Part shown: positions 9,901 through 18,220 of the stretch, piece after piece
Numbering within the stretch: the first letter of the stretch is position 1
Layout: the number at the start of each line of letters is the position of its first letter
The notes under the pieces: generated by a model
Seen by the model: only the letters and a program-made list of their open reading frames with translations
Told to the model about the DNA's origin: nothing
The model's database searches: none
DNA from: JACRLV01 sp045863555
GTDB lineage: Bacteria > Planctomycetota > Phycisphaerae > UBA1845 > Fen-1342
Reading direction: 5' to 3'
NCBI GenBank assembly: GCA_045863555.1
Contig: BTUU01000006.1
Span: forward strand, 124,001 to 188,000
DNA length: 64,000 nt
Position numbers and translations under genes: made by a program

Positions 9901-12900
9901 CTGCGAAACCGTGGGTTCGGGTTTGCGCGGGAAGAGCTCGTCGTAGCGTGCCCCGAGGGAGATCGCATCGAGCGCCGCGCCCGCCGATGCGTCGCCGACC
10001 GGAACGGATTGTCCGCCGAAAATCGCTATCGCGGTCGTGGGAAAGCCGTCGCGCGGTCGGAATTCGATCGTCCAGGCGGGGGTTTCACGGTTCTCTCCGC
10101 CGGCGCGCTGACGCTGTGTCTGTAATTCGCCGCTGAGCCGGGCCTGCGCCGCGGCGATCAGCTCCGCCGGCGTCGGCGGAGGCTTGGGCCGCGTGAACCA
10201 GTACGCCGCGCCGCCGGCGACGGCGAGCACCGCCACGATCGCTGCGATCATGGGCAGCGGCGACTTCGGCTCCGGGAGTGCCGCATACTGCGCCGAAAGT
10301 TCGTCGGCCTTCTTGCGATGAGCGTCCGTCGCGAGGCTGTCGGCCTTGAGCTTGGCGATCGCGTCCGGAATGCCCCGATCGCGCTTGCCTTTCTGCGAAA
10401 TCCGCCCGGCCAAGGCTGTCAGTTCAGCGTCGAGTTCGCCGCGCCGGGCTGCGATCCGCTTGCGCGCGTCCGCCGCGATCGACTCCAACGCCTTCGCCAG
10501 AACGGCGGGCAGCTTCGAGTCCTTCGCAAGTGCAGCGGCGGCATCGATCGCGCCTGTCGGATCGTCGGCCGAGAGCTTCGCTCGAACTGCCTCCACCTTC
10601 GACTGATAGCTCTCGAGCAGTTTCGCCGCGGCCGCGACGGTCTCGCTGCGCTGGATGAGCCCCGGCTCCTTCACCCCGCTTGCACGGAATTCGTCCAGCC
10701 GCGCCCGCGCCGCGGCGGCGTCGCCCTCGCCGACCGCCGCCTGGGCCGCGTCGAGAAGCCCGCCCGCGCGGCCGATCGCCTCGGCCCGGCGGTCCTCGAC
10801 CGCCCTGTCGATTTTGGCGCGGACCGCGTCGCGCCGCTTCGCGAGCCAGTCCGGCACATCAGCCTTGAGCGACTCCAGCGCCGTCTGCGCGGGACCGAGG
10901 TCGACCGCCGATTCCTTGATCGCCTTCTCGGCCGCGACGAGCGACTTGATCAGCGGCCGCAGCCGGTCCAGCTCGCGCCGCAGCGCGACGACGCGCGCTT
11001 TGAGCGCGTCGTCAAGCCAGGTTGATTCGCCGATCCGCTTGAGATTCGCTTCGACGTCCTCGAAACTGCCGCGCGCGATGCGCAATTCAATCTCGTCGAG
11101 CGACTTTCCGAGTTTTGTCCGCTCTGCCTGGGCCTGACGCGAGCGCAGTGCAGCGAGGTCGTGCCGCGCGGCATCCACCTCCGCGACGATCGACTTCGGC
11201 AGACCGTCGAGCTTCACCGAGGCGAGCAGGCGCTCGGTCGAGTCGACATCCGCGTCCGCGATGTGCACGCGGGCCGCTTCGAGCAGCTCACGGACGCGGT
11301 CGACGTGCTGACACGCCTCCAGGAGCGTTTCGGCGTCGCGCCGTCTGGCGGCCGGGAGCGCGACTTCCGAGAGGACGGCCTTCTCGATCGTCGTGCGCGC
11401 GGCCGTGAAATCATCGGCGGCATATGCGGCCTGCGCCTGGTCGAGCGCTGCGACGGCGCGCTCGATCAGCTCGCGGCGGGCCAGCTCGACGCGCTTGTGG
11501 CATTCGTCGCGGCGGGCGCGCAGGGCGTCGAGGAGGCGCTGCGGAAGATCCGCCTCATGCAGTGCGCGGTCGAGCGCGGCTAGCGCGGGCTCGTCCTTTC
11601 CGGTGCTGATTGCTTTTTCGGCGTCCGCCTGCGCGGCCAGCGCAGTCTTCAGCTTCGCCGCGCGGCCCGCGAGATCAGTACGGCCCTCGGCGATGGTCTC
11701 GTCGTCAAACTTCGCGGGAATCGCCGCGAGCCGTGATTCCAGCGTCTGAAGATCGGCCGACTCCCAGGCCGTGCGGGCGTCGTCCAGCGCCTGCGCGTAT
11801 TCGCGGCGCTTCTGCTCCGCGGCCCGCACATCGCCGAGCAGCCGTTTCGCGCGCTCGGCGAGCGCCGCGTCGAGTCCCTGCGTGGCCAGCAGGCTCTCGA
11901 GCCGCTGCGTCGCCGCCGTGTACTGGCCGGCCTTGCGCTCCTCCTCCGCGAGGGAGAGTTCGGCGACCTGCTGTTCGCGCCGCTGCTCGGCCAGCGCGAT
12001 CTCGGCCAGCAGTTCCTTCGCCTGCGTCTGGCGCGTCGACGGCGTCGCCGGATCGTGCAGCACGGCGTCGAGCGTCTGCCGGGCTTCCGCACTATTTCCG
12101 GATGCAAACTGAGCCGCGGCGGTTTCGAGGAACTCGCGGGCAAGCTCGTCGGCGCCGGATTCGAGGATCAGGCGCTGCTCCTCGATGATGCGGATCAACT
12201 CGCGGCCGGCCTCGCGCTGCGTCTCGCTGGCCAACGGCGAGTCGATCACGCCCTGGGCGACCGTTCGGGCCTTGTCGAGCGTCCCGGATTCGATCGCGGT
12301 CTCGGCCTCCTTGAGCTGCTGATCGAGCTTGCGGGCCTTGACGATCCTTTCTTTTTCGGAATTGACGCGGTCGATCGCCGCCGCGAGAACGCTGCGCCAC
12401 ATCTGCGGCAGTCGCTCGTCGTCGCGCCACTTTCCGGCCGCGTCGAGGAAGCCCTCCGGGTTGCCGTCCCGCAGCGCCGTATCGGCTTTCTGAAGGGCCC
12501 CCGCCGCTTCCGTCCACGCCGCGTCGACGAACTCCACACAGGCCTTCTCAGCCTCGGCAGGATTGGCAAAGCGCTCGCCCGGGTCGCTGTGCAGCAGCTT
12601 GACGATCAGCGTCTGCCAGCCGAAGAGCGGGTTGTCGGACGGCGCCGCCAGCCCCTTGTCGCGCCGATCAAACGCGCCCGCCCAGTCCTTTCGCTCGTCG
12701 GCCAGCGCGGCCGGCTCGACGAACATGTAGAAATTGAGGCCGGGATCGGCGACGTCTGCGCCGTAGGGGTGGGCGCCGGTCGCCAGCATGTACAGCACGG
12801 CGCCGAGCGCGAACTGGTCGGATTTCGCGTTCAGGCGCTGTCGGCCTTCGAGGAGTTCGTGGCCGAAGAAAGGCGCGATCCAGCCCTGGTCGCGGGTTTC

Positions 12901-13452
12901 GGATTCGTCCAGGAGCGACCAGACCCCCGAAACGAGCCGCTCCGCGATTTTCTGCGGTTCGCTCGCGAGGTGAATCTGGCGGCGCTTCTCGATGCCGCAG
13001 ATGGTCTCAAAGGCCGAGGCAATGCCGAAATCGCCGAGCTTGATCCGGCCGGCTGCGTCGCGATAGACCGTCCCCGGCTGGATGCCGCCGTGGATCGCGC
13101 CGTCGGCCGCCGCGGCCTTCAAGGCCCGAATCGCGGACGAAGAGATCCACCACAGGGTCGGCAGATCGAGGGGCGGGCGTTCCTGGAGCAGGACGGCGAC
13201 GTCGACGCAGGCCGCCGGCTCGTGCCGGAAGATGAGCGTGTCGCCCTGTTCGTGGACGTCAGGCTCGACCCGAAGGACCGCGTCCGACTTCCCCGCGAGC
13301 CCGGCCTGCTGACGGACGCCGGCCGCGATGCGCTGGACAAAGCGCGCACGTTCCTCGCCGGCCAGATCGGCTGGAATCGCGACGGCGCGCGACTCCAGCA
13401 GGTCCGGTCGGAAAAGGCGCGCAGCCGAATCGCCAGCAGCCTTCTTGGCCAA
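6928..13452 (-). CDS. Giant kinase-like (pseudokinase) membrane protein with repeats
   Basis: A 2174-residue protein. Residues about 50-320 resemble a Hanks-type Ser/Thr kinase but key residues are lost: the HRD site reads HGGIQPGT (121-128) and no Gly-loop or VAIK Lys is visible, while DFG (141-143) and the SDQFALGAVLYMLATG helix (211-226) remain. Residues about 320-1060 are Ala/Glu/Arg-rich helical, TPR-like or coiled coil. One membrane helix spans about 1067-1087. Then five tandem repeats of about 86 residues (about 1094-1525) each end in an aromatic-Pro pair after an R/K-x-D-x-LF motif. A Thr/Ala-rich C-terminal region of about 650 residues follows. It is probably a scaffold or signalling receptor without phosphotransfer. 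The next gene upstream ends 46 bp before its start. Confidence 0.8.
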   Translation of the reverse strand: MAKKAAGDSAARLFRPDLLESRAVAIPADLAGEERARFVQRIAAGVRQQAGLAGKSDAVLRVEPDVHEQGDTLIFRHEPAACVDVAVLLQERPPLDLPTLWWISSSAIRALKAAAADGAIHGGIQPGTVYRDAAGRIKLGDFGIASAFETICGIEKRRQIHLASEPQKIAERLVSGVWSLLDESETRDQGWIAPFFGHELLEGRQRLNAKSDQFALGAVLYMLATGAHPYGADVADPGLNFYMFVEPAALADERKDWAGAFDRRDKGLAAPSDNPLFGWQTLIVKLLHSDPGERFANPAEAEKACVEFVDAAWTEAAGALQKADTALRDGNPEGFLDAAGKWRDDERLPQMWRSVLAAAIDRVNSEKERIVKARKLDQQLKEAETAIESGTLDKARTVAQGVIDSPLASETQREAGRELIRIIEEQRLILESGADELAREFLETAAAQFASGNSAEARQTLDAVLHDPATPSTRQTQAKELLAEIALAEQRREQQVAELSLAEEERKAGQYTAATQRLESLLATQGLDAALAERAKRLLGDVRAAEQKRREYAQALDDARTAWESADLQTLESRLAAIPAKFDDETIAEGRTDLAGRAAKLKTALAAQADAEKAISTGKDEPALAALDRALHEADLPQRLLDALRARRDECHKRVELARRELIERAVAALDQAQAAYAADDFTAARTTIEKAVLSEVALPAARRRDAETLLEACQHVDRVRELLEAARVHIADADVDSTERLLASVKLDGLPKSIVAEVDAARHDLAALRSRQAQAERTKLGKSLDEIELRIARGSFEDVEANLKRIGESTWLDDALKARVVALRRELDRLRPLIKSLVAAEKAIKESAVDLGPAQTALESLKADVPDWLAKRRDAVRAKIDRAVEDRRAEAIGRAGGLLDAAQAAVGEGDAAAARARLDEFRASGVKEPGLIQRSETVAAAAKLLESYQSKVEAVRAKLSADDPTGAIDAAAALAKDSKLPAVLAKALESIAADARKRIAARRGELDAELTALAGRISQKGKRDRGIPDAIAKLKADSLATDAHRKKADELSAQYAALPEPKSPLPMIAAIVAVLAVAGGAAYWFTRPKPPPTPAELIAAAQARLSGELQTQRQRAGGENRETPAWTIEFRPRDGFPTTAIAIFGGQSVPVGDASAGAALDAISLGARYDELFPRKPEPTVSQRIAGALNRLNGDLAKMKTAAGQQNRETHDWNLAADPSDKLPTKILATRSGAADIALGEAADAAALETLSIAGRIDALFPMKQPNVADVTAAGLARLNRELTDLASRAAAAPNRQKRSWALELNRAEPFPVTLSAKREGETLPLGTFADAAALDAFKLAARFDVLYPEMKPPTDSEVISAALDRVKAELASLATTAAAASDREKYSWTLAINPADKFPVKLTGTRTGAAPLELGTFANAAALDAFKLADKLDLLFPRMPMANEVIAQGLVGLTTKLGELRSKAAGEKRETPEWTIVAVTPDKLPTKLEARAAGRNPLPLGEAAKREDFAAIDLAGRYNDLFPIPTTVKAIKVDAAYDGRLRFTPAAENAVVTSAAGVTMSGTARLESDARDASFAFKGSLSDEVLTADAATKAAFATYLAALQVAQAGKLQLTGLAQDWKSRPAPNFKGGDRLAIEITDAAGAVLASAAATWSAETLEYTLEDAALKAARTTAIRAAAARPEAKKALLDAFAAQVPTLAPAPAAPGSTYFSTLKAIDWAGAAGGAADGESAPAIVTLAAAAGAHPEDRIDVDATIRLVDGRLGWQFDAAAAKGAVARRLAALSTDEGFQERRREETREQIAAAAGSARAELVKEGDDYVVRVADGAGAGDHKLTWNVATLAYDRQFTAKTATASPAELLAQRLAAAARAGTVDLNELDGVLSDVAAVKRADVFGGAADVRPIGGLGSGAGVAAATTALRRLMDDPAGADARVPNIFVEYIQTSAGIYGVSWQSDEAGRVKSSAVWLAVDAASLPQLATARAVRTYFADEANGERLLGAALGTQVAGAGGSLGLMVAPDGPLWYVRWEAVKFRQRPVAGVANLRARETPANCTSLRDLLDAQRLPEGGFAYRRVGIWPLPSLVCEWTSPSPRPTVRIGAESKALRFADALSDRSTNVARILDDDTTVRDTWTSDKNNLVRDNVGYRFWDAGYSGPEWTPQRTITFVVILRAQ

Positions 13453-13498
13453 GCGGTAACCTCAGCGTCCGAGGTCCGAAACCCGGTTTATCAGTCGG

Positions 13499-14920
13499 TC
13501 AGGATTGGCTGTCAACCGGAGCCGGCGACCGCCGCGACAAGGCCGCCAGCAGCAATCCGGCAGCTAATGTAATCGAAGCAGCGACAAATAGTTGTGGTTC
13601 CTCCGGGCGGGAAATCGCGAGGCCGATGAGCGTCACCGCCCCGATCCCGATCCATGCGGCACGCGCCATCTCCCCATCCTTATTTCGGCTGCCCGCGGCC
13701 GGCCATCCGAGTACGGCCGCAATCGCCGCCCCGAGGGGAGGCGCAAGGAATGCCGGGGTTGCGTCGGGGAGCAGTCCGAGGGCCAGAATCGCCGCCGCAC
13801 CTCCGGCGGCCAGGGCTCCGATCGCCGACCCGCCGCAGCGTTCTCGGCGGGAGGCGACGGTCAATGCAGCGACGAGCGCGAGGGCAAGGACGAGGCCGGC
13901 GATGGTCCAAAAACCGCCGTAACCCGCGTCTTTCCAGCATAAGAACAGCATTACGAAGGCGGCGGTCGCCCCGACCCGCCGGGCCGTGGGGATGAGCCGC
14001 CCGGCGGTCGTCCAGGGGAGGCCGTCGAGAAGCTGCTGATGCCAGAAACGGGCGAGCCACATCATCCAGAGGCCGGCGAGGGCCGTCGCGGCCGGGAGTG
14101 CGGCGGGACCGGCAATGAGGATTACGACCGCCGCAAGCGTGGCGGCGGCGAGGGTAAGGCCTGCTTCCCCGGTCGCTGGCGAAACGGCCAGGTGGCCGTA
14201 TGAAAGCAATCCGACCGCGCCACAGGCCAGCGCGATGACGCTGAGGATCGACACTCCGCCTTCCAGCACTCCGACAGCGAGCACGGCTGCGAGGATCCAA
14301 GCGACGATCAGCCTCCAGGTTCTGATCGTCCGGGTCTGAAGGAGCTGATCCGAGTCGCCGAGCCAGACGTTCCGTCGGAACCGCCAGCGAAGGTAGATCT
14401 CGATTAACGCCCCCGCGACGAGGACGGGGCCCGCTGCCTGCATGAGCCAATACATGCTGGTAGACGCCGAGGCATAGCAGAGAAGCCGTACGGCGGCAAC
14501 GGCGACGATCATCCGACAGAGGGGATGGAGGGCTGCGGCGAGTACTGCGCCGAGCACTCCTGCCGAAGGGCCGATCTGCTCGGGCCGACCGCTCCCAAAT
14601 ATCAAGCCGCCGATGAGGAGCGGAATCACCAGGAGATGGAGCAACCGGCTCAGGTCGTTCCCATCGCGTGGGCCCCCTCCGCCCTGAAAGGCGATCAGCG
14701 TCACGAGCGCCGCAGCGCCAAACCACGCGAAAAGCGGGCCGAGTGTCGGCTCCCTTTCTGGGGTGCCGGCGGTCGAATGAGCAACCAGCACAAGCGCGGC
14801 GACGAGAATTCCGCCGGCGACGATCGCCATGCCCGTGAATCGATCCCGGACGATGGCGACAGCGATTCCAAGTGCGACAGCGACCGCTCCGAAGATCGCC
14901 GCGGAGGCAGATGGCTGCAT
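13499..14920 (-). CDS. Polytopic membrane protein, unknown
   Basis: A 473-residue integral membrane protein with roughly 12 or more hydrophobic segments, starting MQPSASAAIFGAVAVALGIA. The ATG at 14920 is the first good start; the open frame continues upstream but that part lies antisense to the J-domain gene. It is rich in Ala, Gly, Leu and Trp and has no motif that I recognise. One soluble loop contains RWRFRRNVWLGDSDQLLQTR. It ends 46 bp before the giant pseudokinase gene, on the same strand, so the two and mntR may share an operon. Confidence 0.6.
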   Translation of the reverse strand: MQPSASAAIFGAVAVALGIAVAIVRDRFTGMAIVAGGILVAALVLVAHSTAGTPEREPTLGPLFAWFGAAALVTLIAFQGGGGPRDGNDLSRLLHLLVIPLLIGGLIFGSGRPEQIGPSAGVLGAVLAAALHPLCRMIVAVAAVRLLCYASASTSMYWLMQAAGPVLVAGALIEIYLRWRFRRNVWLGDSDQLLQTRTIRTWRLIVAWILAAVLAVGVLEGGVSILSVIALACGAVGLLSYGHLAVSPATGEAGLTLAAATLAAVVILIAGPAALPAATALAGLWMMWLARFWHQQLLDGLPWTTAGRLIPTARRVGATAAFVMLFLCWKDAGYGGFWTIAGLVLALALVAALTVASRRERCGGSAIGALAAGGAAAILALGLLPDATPAFLAPPLGAAIAAVLGWPAAGSRNKDGEMARAAWIGIGAVTLIGLAISRPEEPQLFVAASITLAAGLLLAALSRRSPAPVDSQS

Positions 14921-15086
14921 ACCCAGTGATTCAATCGACGCAATCAGGATCGCCGTACCCTCAGTCCTGAACGGTGCACGCCGTACCGGCAACGCATCAA
15001 CGGCAGGCTCAGCCCTGCGTTTGGACCGGGCATGATATATTGAGCGGCGGCATTCTGCGTCACCGTCGAGGGTCGATGGTGGGCCG

Positions 15087-15770
15087 GTGCACGGGGAGCC
15101 GCATGTCACTTTGAAAGACGGGAAAGCACAATCCGATGCCGCGATGCGGCGCTTCATGCGGCGCGTGTGGAGCGACGACGTCGCCCCGCTCCTGCGCGGC
15201 CGGCTGGAAGGCCAGCGGCGCAAAGGCGCGGCGATCGGCGGGACGGCGGCCGCCGCGGGCGGGTCGTTTCTGGATGGGCTCTTCAAGTTGAAGGGCAAGC
15301 CGTTTACCCGGGCATTTACCGTGCTCGGTGCGACGCTCGGCGCGATCGTGCCGGACGCGTGGGACTGGGACTGGGTACGGACAAAGGCCAGCGACGCGGA
15401 CCGCAAGACCGTCGACGACGCCGTCCGGCGGCAGGCGGCGGCGCTCCCCGAAACCGAGGCGCTTGAGCTGTTCGATCTCGAACCGTCGAGCGCCCGGGAG
15501 GAACTGCAACTCGCGTGGCGGGCGATGTCGCTGCGCTGGCACCCGGACAAAGCGCCAGACGACGCCCGGCGGCGGGAATTCTCCATACGGTTCATCGCGT
15601 ACAAAACCGCGTACGAGCGGCTGTGCGAGGCGTACGAGGCCGGGCGGCTGCCGGTCGCGTCAGGCGGATCGTCTCGAACGGCCGGAGCGGGCGACGACGC
15701 AGAACCGAAAGCGGGCGGAGCAAGGCGCTCGCCCCCGGAACCTCCGATCGACCCACGGCCGCACAGCTAA
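15087..15770 (+). CDS. J-domain (DnaJ-like) protein
   Basis: A 227-residue protein with a C-terminal J-domain at about residues 130-190. It contains the invariant HPD in the stretch LRWHPDKAPDDA, followed by the helix-III region FIAYKTAYERLCEAYEAG. J-domains activate the ATPase of an Hsp70 partner. The N-terminal 120 residues include a Gly/Ala-rich patch (GAAIGGTAAAAGGSFLDGLF) that could touch the membrane. The C-terminus is a disordered, Pro-rich tail. The GTG at 15087 is the first in-frame start; in-frame ATG codons near 15147 and 15159 are alternatives. Its stop overlaps the next start by one base (TAATG). Confidence 0.75.
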   Translation: MHGEPHVTLKDGKAQSDAAMRRFMRRVWSDDVAPLLRGRLEGQRRKGAAIGGTAAAAGGSFLDGLFKLKGKPFTRAFTVLGATLGAIVPDAWDWDWVRTKASDADRKTVDDAVRRQAAALPETEALELFDLEPSSAREELQLAWRAMSLRWHPDKAPDDARRREFSIRFIAYKTAYERLCEAYEAGRLPVASGGSSRTAGAGDDAEPKAGGARRSPPEPPIDPRPHS

Positions 15771-16528
15771 TGGAACACCTCGAAGGCCGTCAGTCCGTGC
15801 TCGCCGCGCTCAACGCTTTTCAGCGGCGATTCCACGTCATCCTGATCCGCCAGGGCATCCACGATGAACGCGTGGCCGACGTCGTCGCGGCGGCGGCGGA
15901 GCGCGGCGTGCCCGTGCGTCACGTGCCGCGCGAGGAACTCGACGCCCTGGCCCACGGAGCGACGCACGGCGGCGTGCTGGCGATCTGCTCGGCCAAGCCG
16001 CGCTGGAGCGCGGACGACCTGCTGAAGTCGCTCGACGGCCGGCGACGCCCCCCGCTGCTGCTGCTGGTCGAGGGCGTCGACGATGCGCGAAACCTCGGAT
16101 TCACGCTGCGCACCGCGGACGCCTGCGGCGTCGATGCGGTGCTGATCAAGAAGCACCTCTGGGATTTCGACGCGGTGGATGTCGCACGGCCGGCATCCGG
16201 CGCGTACGAACGGTTGCCGCTCGTGCAGATCGATACGGTGGAGCCGCTGAAGGCGCTCCAGCGGCGCGGCGTGCAACTGGTCGGGTGCATCGCCAGGGCG
16301 CGGCGGACAATCTACGAGATCGAGCTGACGCGGCCGACGATCCTCGCGATCGGCGGCGAGAAGCGCGGCCTCAGCGGCGCAGTGCGTGACCATTGCGATC
16401 TGCTGGCGACGATCCCCACGCGCGATGGAGCGTCCTTGTCGCTTTCGCACGCGGCCGCGATCGTCATGGCGGAGGCGATGCGGCAGCGGCAGGGCGATTC
16501 CCAGCGGGACGCCGGCACGACGAACTGA
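15770..16528 (+). CDS. SpoU/TrmH-family RNA 2'-O-methyltransferase
   Basis: A 252-residue methyltransferase of the SPOUT class, which adds a methyl group from S-adenosylmethionine to a ribose 2'-hydroxyl of rRNA or tRNA. Residues 1-75 match the substrate-binding domain of RlmB-like enzymes (MEHLEGRQSVLAAL). The catalytic domain has motif 1 (EGVDDARNLGFTLRTADACG, with the conserved Asn and Arg), motif 2 (LAIGGEKRGLS) and motif 3 (ASLSLSHAAAIVMAEAMRQR), which form the trefoil knot. The ATG at 15770 overlaps the upstream stop. Motif 3 has SLSHAAA where SLNVSVA is more usual. The exact RNA target cannot be told from sequence. Confidence 0.88.
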   Translation: MEHLEGRQSVLAALNAFQRRFHVILIRQGIHDERVADVVAAAAERGVPVRHVPREELDALAHGATHGGVLAICSAKPRWSADDLLKSLDGRRRPPLLLLVEGVDDARNLGFTLRTADACGVDAVLIKKHLWDFDAVDVARPASGAYERLPLVQIDTVEPLKALQRRGVQLVGCIARARRTIYEIELTRPTILAIGGEKRGLSGAVRDHCDLLATIPTRDGASLSLSHAAAIVMAEAMRQRQGDSQRDAGTTN

Positions 16529-16591
16529 ATCACGCGCGCGGCGAAATGGAACGTGTCGCGCGCCTTCAATCCGTGGCTGCGCTCACGCCGC

Positions 16592-17263
16592 TCACGAACC
16601 CCGCTCCACCACCGCGACCGCGAATCCGTCGTACCCTTTCACGCCAACCGACTGAATGGCCGTCGCCCGGACGTTCGCGAACTGCGGCAGCGAATCGAAG
16701 AATCGGCGCACGCCGGCCACGCGGGGATCTGTGGATCGGGCGTCCGCGACCTGTCCGTCGCGGATCACGTTATCGACCACGATCATCGCTCCGGGCCGGG
16801 CAAGGCGGACGCACCACGCGAAGTACTCGGCGATGTTCTCCTTGTCGGCGTCGATGAAGAAGAAATCGAAGCGTTCGCCGGCGGATGCGATCTCCGGCAG
16901 GACTTCCAGCGCGGGCCCAACCTGGATTTCCACGCGATCGGCGAGCCGTGCATTGGCCACGTTGTCGCGGGCGACCCGGGCGTGCTCGCGATCGACCTCG
17001 ATCGACACCAGCCGCCCCGCCGGCGACAGCGCGCGACCGAGGCAGATCGTGCTGTAGCCGCCGAGCGTTCCGATCTCAAGGATCCGCTCGGCGCCCGCCG
17101 CTCGTGCCAGCAGGTGCAGGAGCATCCCCTGGCAGGGCGATACGGCGATGGTCGGCAATCCTGCGGCCGCACTCGTTTCGAGCGCCCGGTCCAGCGCGGC
17201 ATCGTTCACGAAACAGGCGCGCTCCAGGTAGCGATCGACCTTCGACCACCGTTCGTCCTTCAT
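16592..17263 (-). CDS. Class I SAM-dependent O-methyltransferase
   Basis: A 223-residue enzyme of the catechol/caffeoyl-CoA O-methyltransferase type (YrrM-like). The SAM-binding loop is ILEIGTLGGYSTICLGRAL at about 60-78. The acidic residue after strand 2 is in VSIEVDREHA. The metal-site region is FDFFFIDADKEN followed by MIVVDNVIRDG. The start overlaps the stop of the CDF gene by 4 nt. It is the last gene of a minus-strand set with a cation exporter, a glycosyltransferase and an HldE-like enzyme. The substrate is unknown. Confidence 0.9.
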   Translation of the reverse strand: MKDERWSKVDRYLERACFVNDAALDRALETSAAAGLPTIAVSPCQGMLLHLLARAAGAERILEIGTLGGYSTICLGRALSPAGRLVSIEVDREHARVARDNVANARLADRVEIQVGPALEVLPEIASAGERFDFFFIDADKENIAEYFAWCVRLARPGAMIVVDNVIRDGQVADARSTDPRVAGVRRFFDSLPQFANVRATAIQSVGVKGYDGFAVAVVERGS

Positions 17264-18192
17264 GATGCCTCCGAATGCGCGGCGGTCGTTCGTCGAGCGC
17301 TGCGGACCGCCGCGTCCCCCGCCGGCTCGATGTGGATCAGCACGTCCGCGACCGCCGGAATCGCCTTGAGAACGCGCGCCTTGACGTCGTGTGAAATCGA
17401 GTGGGCCACGCCCACCGACAGCTCGGCGTCCACGTGCAGGTGCATATCGACGAAGAAAAACCGCCCGCTCTTGCGCGCCTGCACCTTTTCGACGAGCTGA
17501 ACGCCCTCGACCTCGGACGCCACTTCGGCGATGCGGGGAATCAACGTGCGGGGCGACGAGTCGAGCAGCTCCTCGAGCGGGCCGCGGATCAGGCGGATGG
17601 CGGTGTGGACGATGATCCCGCTCGCGACGAGCGCCGCGACCTCGTCGGCGAGGACGAGATTGGGGAGTCCCGTGAGCGACGGGCCCCAGAGGGCGATGGA
17701 GACGCCGATGAACGCGGCCACGGACGTGATCGCGTCGGAGCGATGGTGCCAGGCGTCGGCGTGCGCGGCCTGCGATTCACAGGCCGCGGCCCCGCCCAGC
17801 AGCAGGCGGAAGAGCCCCTCCTTGACGACGACGACGGCCAGGAGAACGATGAGCGTCCACCACGCCGGCGCGGCGTGCGGCGTCATCATCTCCTGAAACG
17901 CCTTCACCACGATCACGAGTGACGCGAGGAGGAGCATTGCGCCGACGGCGAGCGCGGCGAGGGCCTCCGCCTTGCCGTGGCCGTAGGGATGGTCCTCATC
18001 CGGCGGCTTGGCGGAGACGCGGATTGCGTGCCAGACGACGATCGAGCCCACGGTATCGGCGAGCGATTCGACGGCGTCGGCGATCAGGGCGCTGGAGTAG
18101 CCGACGACGCCGGCGACGAACTTGCCCGCGGCCAGCAGGATGCTCGCCGCGAAACCGATGAGCGTATTGCGCTGAAGCCGCGCGGTGGACAT
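17260..18192 (-). CDS. Cation diffusion facilitator (CDF) exporter
   Basis: A 310-residue CDF-family metal/proton antiporter. About six membrane helices fill residues 10-215. Site residues are visible in helix 2 (ADAVESLADTVGS) and helix 5 (HADAWHHRSDAITSV, giving the HxxxD pair). The cytoplasmic domain (about 220-295) is the ferredoxin-like ZT-dimer with FFVDMHLHVDAELSVGVAH. Likely ions are Zn2+, Fe2+ or Mn2+; the sequence does not decide. The ATG at 18192 gives MSTARLQRN directly before helix 1; the longer open frame upstream overlaps the next gene. It ends in ATGA overlap with the O-methyltransferase. Confidence 0.9.
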   Translation of the reverse strand: MSTARLQRNTLIGFAASILLAAGKFVAGVVGYSSALIADAVESLADTVGSIVVWHAIRVSAKPPDEDHPYGHGKAEALAALAVGAMLLLASLVIVVKAFQEMMTPHAAPAWWTLIVLLAVVVVKEGLFRLLLGGAAACESQAAHADAWHHRSDAITSVAAFIGVSIALWGPSLTGLPNLVLADEVAALVASGIIVHTAIRLIRGPLEELLDSSPRTLIPRIAEVASEVEGVQLVEKVQARKSGRFFFVDMHLHVDAELSVGVAHSISHDVKARVLKAIPAVADVLIHIEPAGDAAVRSARRTTAAHSEAS

Positions 18193-18220
18193 ACGCGCAT
18201 CGTACCGGAAGCGGCGCGTG

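Noticed and set aside
12055..13572. 505-codon plus-strand open frame opposite the pseudokinase N-terminus
   Set aside because: It shadows the kinase-like domain and has the Arg/Gly/Ala-rich composition of a non-coding frame.
14921..15604. N-terminal extension of the 473-residue membrane protein
   Set aside because: The frame is open but antisense to the J-domain gene, and its composition does not match a membrane or soluble domain.
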